64,000 bases of DNA from Burkholderiales bacterium (GTDB lineage Bacteria; Pseudomonadota; Gammaproteobacteria; Burkholderiales; Burkholderiaceae_C): contig JAIOOS010000015.1 in assembly GCA_021414305.1 (NCBI GenBank), forward strand, positions 1 through 64,000. The letters are read 5' to 3'. A model generated the notes under the pieces. It was not told the origin of the DNA. It ran no database searches and saw only the letters and a program-made list of their open reading frames with translations. Of this stretch, positions 60,466-64,000 are shown one piece after another. Numbering within the stretch: the stretch's first letter is position 1; the number at the start of each line of letters is the position of its first letter. The translations under genes were made by a program, and so were the position numbers.

Positions 60466-61842
60466 ATGCGCTATCGGTCTCAGTCAGTCGCCTACTGGTA
60501 CTTCGCCGCAGCGATGGTGCTGTTTGGTTTGCAAATTGTTTTCGGCCTGCTCTCGGCGACGAAGTACCTCGGCCCGGACCCGCTGCTCTACATCCTGCCG
60601 TTCGATGTCACCAAGGTCATCCACACGAACCTGCTCATCGTCTGGGTCCTGACCGGCTTCATGGGCGCGACGTATTGGATGGTGCCTGACGAATCTCGGA
60701 CGGAGCTGCACAGCGTGAAGCTGGCCTACATCCAACTCGTCCTGTGGCTCTTGATGGGCGTCAGCGCGGTCATCGGGTACCTGTTTCGCTACGGCACCGG
60801 CAACAAGCTGCTCGAACAGCCGCTTCCGCACAAGCTCGTCATCGTCGTGTGCATGGTCATCTTTCTGTACAACATCGGAATGACCATCTGGAAGTCCAGG
60901 CGGTTCACCACCACCGAGGGCGTCCTGGTTCTCGGAATCGGCTCCGCGGCAGTCCTGTTCTTCCCAGCGCTGTTCGAATACAAGAACTACGTCGTTTCCA
61001 TCTTCTACCGTTGGTGGACCATCCACCTCTGGGTCGAAGGGGTGTGGGAGATGATTCAGGGCGGCTTCATGGCCTACCTTCTCATCCGCCTGTCTGGCGC
61101 CGACCGCGAAGTGATGGAGAAGTGGCTCTACGTCATCGTCGGCCTGGTCTTCATCGCCGGCATCATCGGAACGGCCCACCACTACTACTGGATTGGTGTT
61201 CCGGGCTACTGGCTGCCCATCGGTGGGATTTTCAGCGCGCTCGAACCGCTCGCCTTGGCGGGGATGGCCATCTACGCCTATTCGGCGATACGACGTTCGG
61301 GCCTCTCGCATCCGAACACCCTGGCTTTGCATTGGACGGTAGGCAGCGCCCTGTTCACGCTCTTCGGTGCAGGCCTCCTCGGCCTCGCGCACACCTGGCC
61401 TAGCGTCAACAAGTGGACGCACGGCACCCTCATCACCGCCATGCACGGCCACGCTGCGTTCTACGGGGCCTACGCGATGATCGTGATGGCCATGATTTCC
61501 TACGCCCTGCCTGCGCTGTGTCCGCAAAGGCGCGAAAGCGGGACCGCGCTCGGATACTGGGCCTTCTGGCTGCAGATCGTTGGCATGTTCGGCATGACGC
61601 TTTCCTTTGCCACGGCAGGCATTGGCCAGGTGTACCTGGAGCGGATACTCGGCCTCGGCTACCTGGACACGCAGCTCAAGATACAGGTCCACTTCCTGAT
61701 GCTGGTTGCAACGGGTTCGGTATTCGCCGCGGGCGTTGCGGCATTCATCGTCGACTTCTTCCGCTACGCACCGAGGTTCGAGGTGTCCGAGGAGAAGGCC
61801 CCGGACCCGGACGGAAGGTCACTCCTTGCAGCGAGGGCCTGA
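60466..61842 (+). CDS. norB: Nitric oxide reductase large subunit NorB
   Basis: 458 aa with twelve membrane helices, heme-copper oxidase superfamily. Conserved low-spin heme His in VIHTNLLIVWVLTGFMGA; HLWVEGVWEMIQGG has the active-site His and the Glu that help hold FeB; GTAHHYYWIG has the FeB His pair; and HGHAAFYGAYAM has the two His for hemes b3 and b. Reduces two NO to N2O at the cytoplasmic membrane. 11 bp after norC and directly abutting norQ. Confidence 0.96.
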   Translation: MRYRSQSVAYWYFAAAMVLFGLQIVFGLLSATKYLGPDPLLYILPFDVTKVIHTNLLIVWVLTGFMGATYWMVPDESRTELHSVKLAYIQLVLWLLMGVSAVIGYLFRYGTGNKLLEQPLPHKLVIVVCMVIFLYNIGMTIWKSRRFTTTEGVLVLGIGSAAVLFFPALFEYKNYVVSIFYRWWTIHLWVEGVWEMIQGGFMAYLLIRLSGADREVMEKWLYVIVGLVFIAGIIGTAHHYYWIGVPGYWLPIGGIFSALEPLALAGMAIYAYSAIRRSGLSHPNTLALHWTVGSALFTLFGAGLLGLAHTWPSVNKWTHGTLITAMHGHAAFYGAYAMIVMAMISYALPALCPQRRESGTALGYWAFWLQIVGMFGMTLSFATAGIGQVYLERILGLGYLDTQLKIQVHFLMLVATGSVFAAGVAAFIVDFFRYAPRFEVSEEKAPDPDGRSLLAARA

Positions 61843-62643
61843 GTGACGGGGAGGAGCGGGCAGGAAGGGGTCGAGCCCTACTACGTCGCCTCCGGCCGGG
61901 AAATCGCCATATTCGAGCAGTGCCACGCCCGGAACCTGGCGGTCATGCTCAAGGGGCCCACCGGATGCGGGAAGACGCGCTTCGTGGAGCACATGGCGTG
62001 GAAGCTGAAGCGCCCGCTCGTCACGGTCTCCTGCCATGACGACCTGACAGCCAGCGACCTCATCGGCCGGTTCCTGATTCGCTCGGACGGGACACAGTGG
62101 CAGGATGGGCCTTTGACGCGTGCGGTCCGCGAAGGCGCCATGTGCTACCTGGACGAAGTCGTCGAGGCGCGCCAGGACACCGTCGTCGTCTTGCATCCCC
62201 TGACCGACCACCGTCGGATTCTTCCCATCGACAAGACCGGCGAACTCATCGAGGCTGCACCGGGCTTTCAACTGGTGGTGTCGTACAACCCCGGCTACCA
62301 GCGCCTCACGAAGGACATGAAGCCGAGCACGAGACAGCGATTCGTCGCGTTCGACTTCACGTTCCCACCAGCCGAGCGCGAGGCCGCGATAGTGATGCAC
62401 GAAGGCGGCGCCGAGCGCGGGATCTGCCAGGCGCTGGTTGCGCTGGGTCTCCGTTTGCGGGCGTTGCAGGACCGTGGCCTCGCGGAGGTGCCCAGCACAC
62501 GCCTGCTCGTCGCGGCCGCGCGGCTCATCGCCAGTGGGGTCGATGTGCGGGACGCCTGCTACGCCGCCGTGGTCTCGCCCCTGTCGGACGACGCGACTCT
62601 GGTGGCGGCGATGCGGGACCTTGTGGACGCGACCTTCGTCTGA
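61843..62643 (+). CDS. norQ: NorQ/CbbQ-type AAA+ ATPase (MoxR group)
   Basis: 266 aa. Walker A GPTGCGKT at 38-45, Walker B around AMCYLDEV, sensor block VVSYNPGYQRL. With NorD it forms a chaperone that inserts the non-heme iron into NorB. GTG start immediately after the norB stop (no gap). Confidence 0.93.
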   Translation: MTGRSGQEGVEPYYVASGREIAIFEQCHARNLAVMLKGPTGCGKTRFVEHMAWKLKRPLVTVSCHDDLTASDLIGRFLIRSDGTQWQDGPLTRAVREGAMCYLDEVVEARQDTVVVLHPLTDHRRILPIDKTGELIEAAPGFQLVVSYNPGYQRLTKDMKPSTRQRFVAFDFTFPPAEREAAIVMHEGGAERGICQALVALGLRLRALQDRGLAEVPSTRLLVAAARLIASGVDVRDACYAAVVSPLSDDATLVAAMRDLVDATFV

Positions 62644-62655
62644 GGCAGGACTGCC

Positions 62656-64000
62656 GTGGCCGAAGCAGAAGACGTACTGGCCGACGCGGCCCGGCACGCG
62701 ACGATCTACTCTCGTGCGCTCTGGGCCCGGCACCGCAAGCGAACGACGACCGCTCCCGAGCTGAGGCTGCGCGACGTTGCCGAACGCCTCGACCTCCTGA
62801 TCGCAGCGGTATTCGCGCGGAGTCTTCCGATTCGAACGGCGAACCCGCCTGCGCCAGCGACCTTTCTGACCAAGGTCTTCCTGCGACACGAGGGCCCGCG
62901 AGTCAGCCAGGCTGTGCCGTCGACGGATGGGAGCCGCATCTGGCTTCCGGCACGTTCGACCGAGGCGGCCCCCCTGCAGCAGTTCCGGGTGCTCGCGTTG
63001 CAGCAGGCGATGCGCGCCCGACGAGGCAGTGCGTCGTACCAGGGAGCGTTGGAGAGCGAGCTGGAAAAGGGCATCTACTTGGTGTTCGAGGCCGATGCTG
63101 CGGACTGCGAACTCGTTCGGATGCTGCCCGGCATGCGGCAGCCGGTGGTAGCCGCACGACGCGCTGCCTTGCTCGCCCGGCCGGCGCTGGCCGTTTTCCC
63201 GCCCTCTCGGCAGGCCTTGGAAAGGCTCCTGCGCGAGAAATTGGCCAACGAGCACTTCGACGAAGCGCCAGCGAGCGCCGAGGCCTCGGCCCAACGCGCG
63301 CGCGACCTTGCTGCGAGGCTGCAGGTCGACGACGCTGCGGTCGCTTCAGGGAGCCTTCTGTTCAAGGACCTCTGGACGGGCGACTTGCGTTCGCCGGTGC
63401 GCGATGAGCTGACGAACGGCGGCGACACGCAGGCGGCGGAGAGGGCCGCCACGGACACGCCCCGAAGTGCCCGGATGAGCCGGCCCCCGGAAGTGCGTGA
63501 AGTGGCAGAAGACGAGGACGACAAGAAGCCGGGGGCGTGGATGGTGCAGACCGCCAAGCCGCACGAGCAGGTCGAAGACCCCGTCGGCATGCAGCGCCCC
63601 ACGGACCGGGATGCCGCAACGGCTTCCGAAGAGATGGCGGACGCACTGTCGGAGCTGCCGGAGGCGCGGCTCGTCCGCGCCCCAGGAAGACCGAAAGAAG
63701 TGTTTCTCTCAGAGGACGCGGTCAGCACTCGCCGGCGAAGCGCCAATACCGCGCCGACGCAAGGTGCCGAAACGGCGCTGCGCTATCCCGAGTGGGACTT
63801 TCGCGGCCAGAGCTATCGGGAAAACGCGGTGACGGTGCACGTTGCCGCTTGCGCAGAAGGTTCTCAGGCGTGGGTGGACCGGACGCTGCACGAGTACCGT
63901 TTCATGGTTGCGCTGGTACGGCGCAGGTTCGAGATGCTGAGCTCGGAACGAATGCGATTGCGCAAGCAACTGGAAGGCGACGAGATCGACGTGCAGGCCT
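62656..64000 (+). CDS. norD: NorD, nitric oxide reductase activation protein (3' truncated by window end)
   Basis: About 448 codons are open from the GTG at 62656 to the window edge. The segment near the end, YPEWDFRGQSYRENAVTVHV followed by LVRRRFEMLSSERMRLRKQLEGDEID, is the conserved NorD/CbbO region that precedes the von Willebrand factor A domain, which lies beyond the window. The N-terminal half is helical with an acidic, low-complexity middle (EVAEDEDDKK). Acts with NorQ in maturing NorCB. 12 bp after the norQ stop. Confidence 0.9.
   Translation, partial: MAEAEDVLADAARHATIYSRALWARHRKRTTTAPELRLRDVAERLDLLIAAVFARSLPIRTANPPAPATFLTKVFLRHEGPRVSQAVPSTDGSRIWLPARSTEAAPLQQFRVLALQQAMRARRGSASYQGALESELEKGIYLVFEADAADCELVRMLPGMRQPVVAARRAALLARPALAVFPPSRQALERLLREKLANEHFDEAPASAEASAQRARDLAARLQVDDAAVASGSLLFKDLWTGDLRSPVRDELTNGGDTQAAERAATDTPRSARMSRPPEVREVAEDEDDKKPGAWMVQTAKPHEQVEDPVGMQRPTDRDAATASEEMADALSELPEARLVRAPGRPKEVFLSEDAVSTRRRSANTAPTQGAETALRYPEWDFRGQSYRENAVTVHVAACAEGSQAWVDRTLHEYRFMVALVRRRFEMLSSERMRLRKQLEGDEIDVQA

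Noticed and set aside
60484..61692. 402-aa minus-strand frame opposite norB
   Set aside because: Charged, His/Glu/Asp-rich shadow of a membrane protein gene; norB is unmistakable.

Overview
The window comes from a high-G+C proteobacterium, most likely a betaproteobacterium of the Burkholderiales. The grounds are a Bug-type tricarboxylate-binding protein, IclR/GntR-controlled catabolic islands with CaiB-type CoA-transferases and Liv/Dpp ABC systems, many GTG/ATGA-coupled starts, and a norCBQD denitrification cluster. No rRNA, tRNA, CRISPR array, insertion sequence or prophage gene was seen. The species cannot be named from this sequence.

Layout. (1) 1-11.5 kb is an aromatic-acid type catabolic island: the end of a branched-chain/aromatic-acid ABC importer (livG partial, livF), an acyl-CoA ligase, then on the minus strand a NadX-like dehydrogenase, a cupin and a LivK-like binding protein. 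On the plus strand follow a cis-dihydrodiol dehydrogenase-like SDR, both subunits of a Rieske ring-hydroxylating oxygenase and a LigB/LigA-type extradiol dioxygenase, then a GntR regulator (minus), a second SDR and an alpha/beta hydrolase. (2) 11.5-22.1 kb is an acyl-CoA module: CitE-like lyase, MaoC hydratase, biotin-dependent acyl-CoA carboxylase alpha and beta, DUF35 protein, two thiolase-like proteins without the catalytic Cys, and a hotdog thioesterase (all minus), divergent from an enoyl-CoA hydratase and a canonical thiolase. A TetR-type palindrome lies in the divergent promoter. (3) 22.2-32.7 kb holds two His-rich LVIVD beta-propeller proteins flanking a long minus-strand operon (CobW GTPase, WD40 protein, IclR regulator, small protein, Bug receptor, NIPSNAP protein, NMT1-type ABC importer). 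(4) 32.8-43.8 kb holds an N-formylglutamate amidohydrolase-like protein (minus), two RidA proteins, a five-gene Dpp/Opp importer, a BisC-like molybdoenzyme, a glyoxalase-like protein and a second IclR regulator. (5) 43.8-56.7 kb holds a minus operon (cystathionine-lyase-like, ALDH, degenerate crotonase, Gln-type thiol dioxygenase, class III CoA-transferase), a second peptide-type importer (plus), and a second BisC-like molybdoenzyme (minus). This set is best explained as organosulfur (3-mercaptopropionate-like) catabolism. (6) 57-64 kb is visibly less G+C-rich core/respiratory DNA: rnk, sdhC-sdhD-sdhB with no sdhA, then a small membrane protein, a two-heme norC, norB, norQ and the start of norD.

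The most interesting unexplained signal is a three-half-site operator, in gene direction YGGA-N6/7-TTCC-N7-RGAA with half-sites about one helical turn apart. It lies 20-36 bp before four start codons: the LVIVD/CobW operon, the thiol dioxygenase/CoA-transferase operon, the divergent peptide importer, and the second BisC-like enzyme. It appears to tie regions 3 and 5 into one regulon, probably under an IclR-family protein encoded here. Other points of note are the missing sdhA, the diheme NorC, the Cys-less thiolase pair with DUF35, a (R)-HMG-CoA-lyase-like gene order, and a structured leader in front of rnk.
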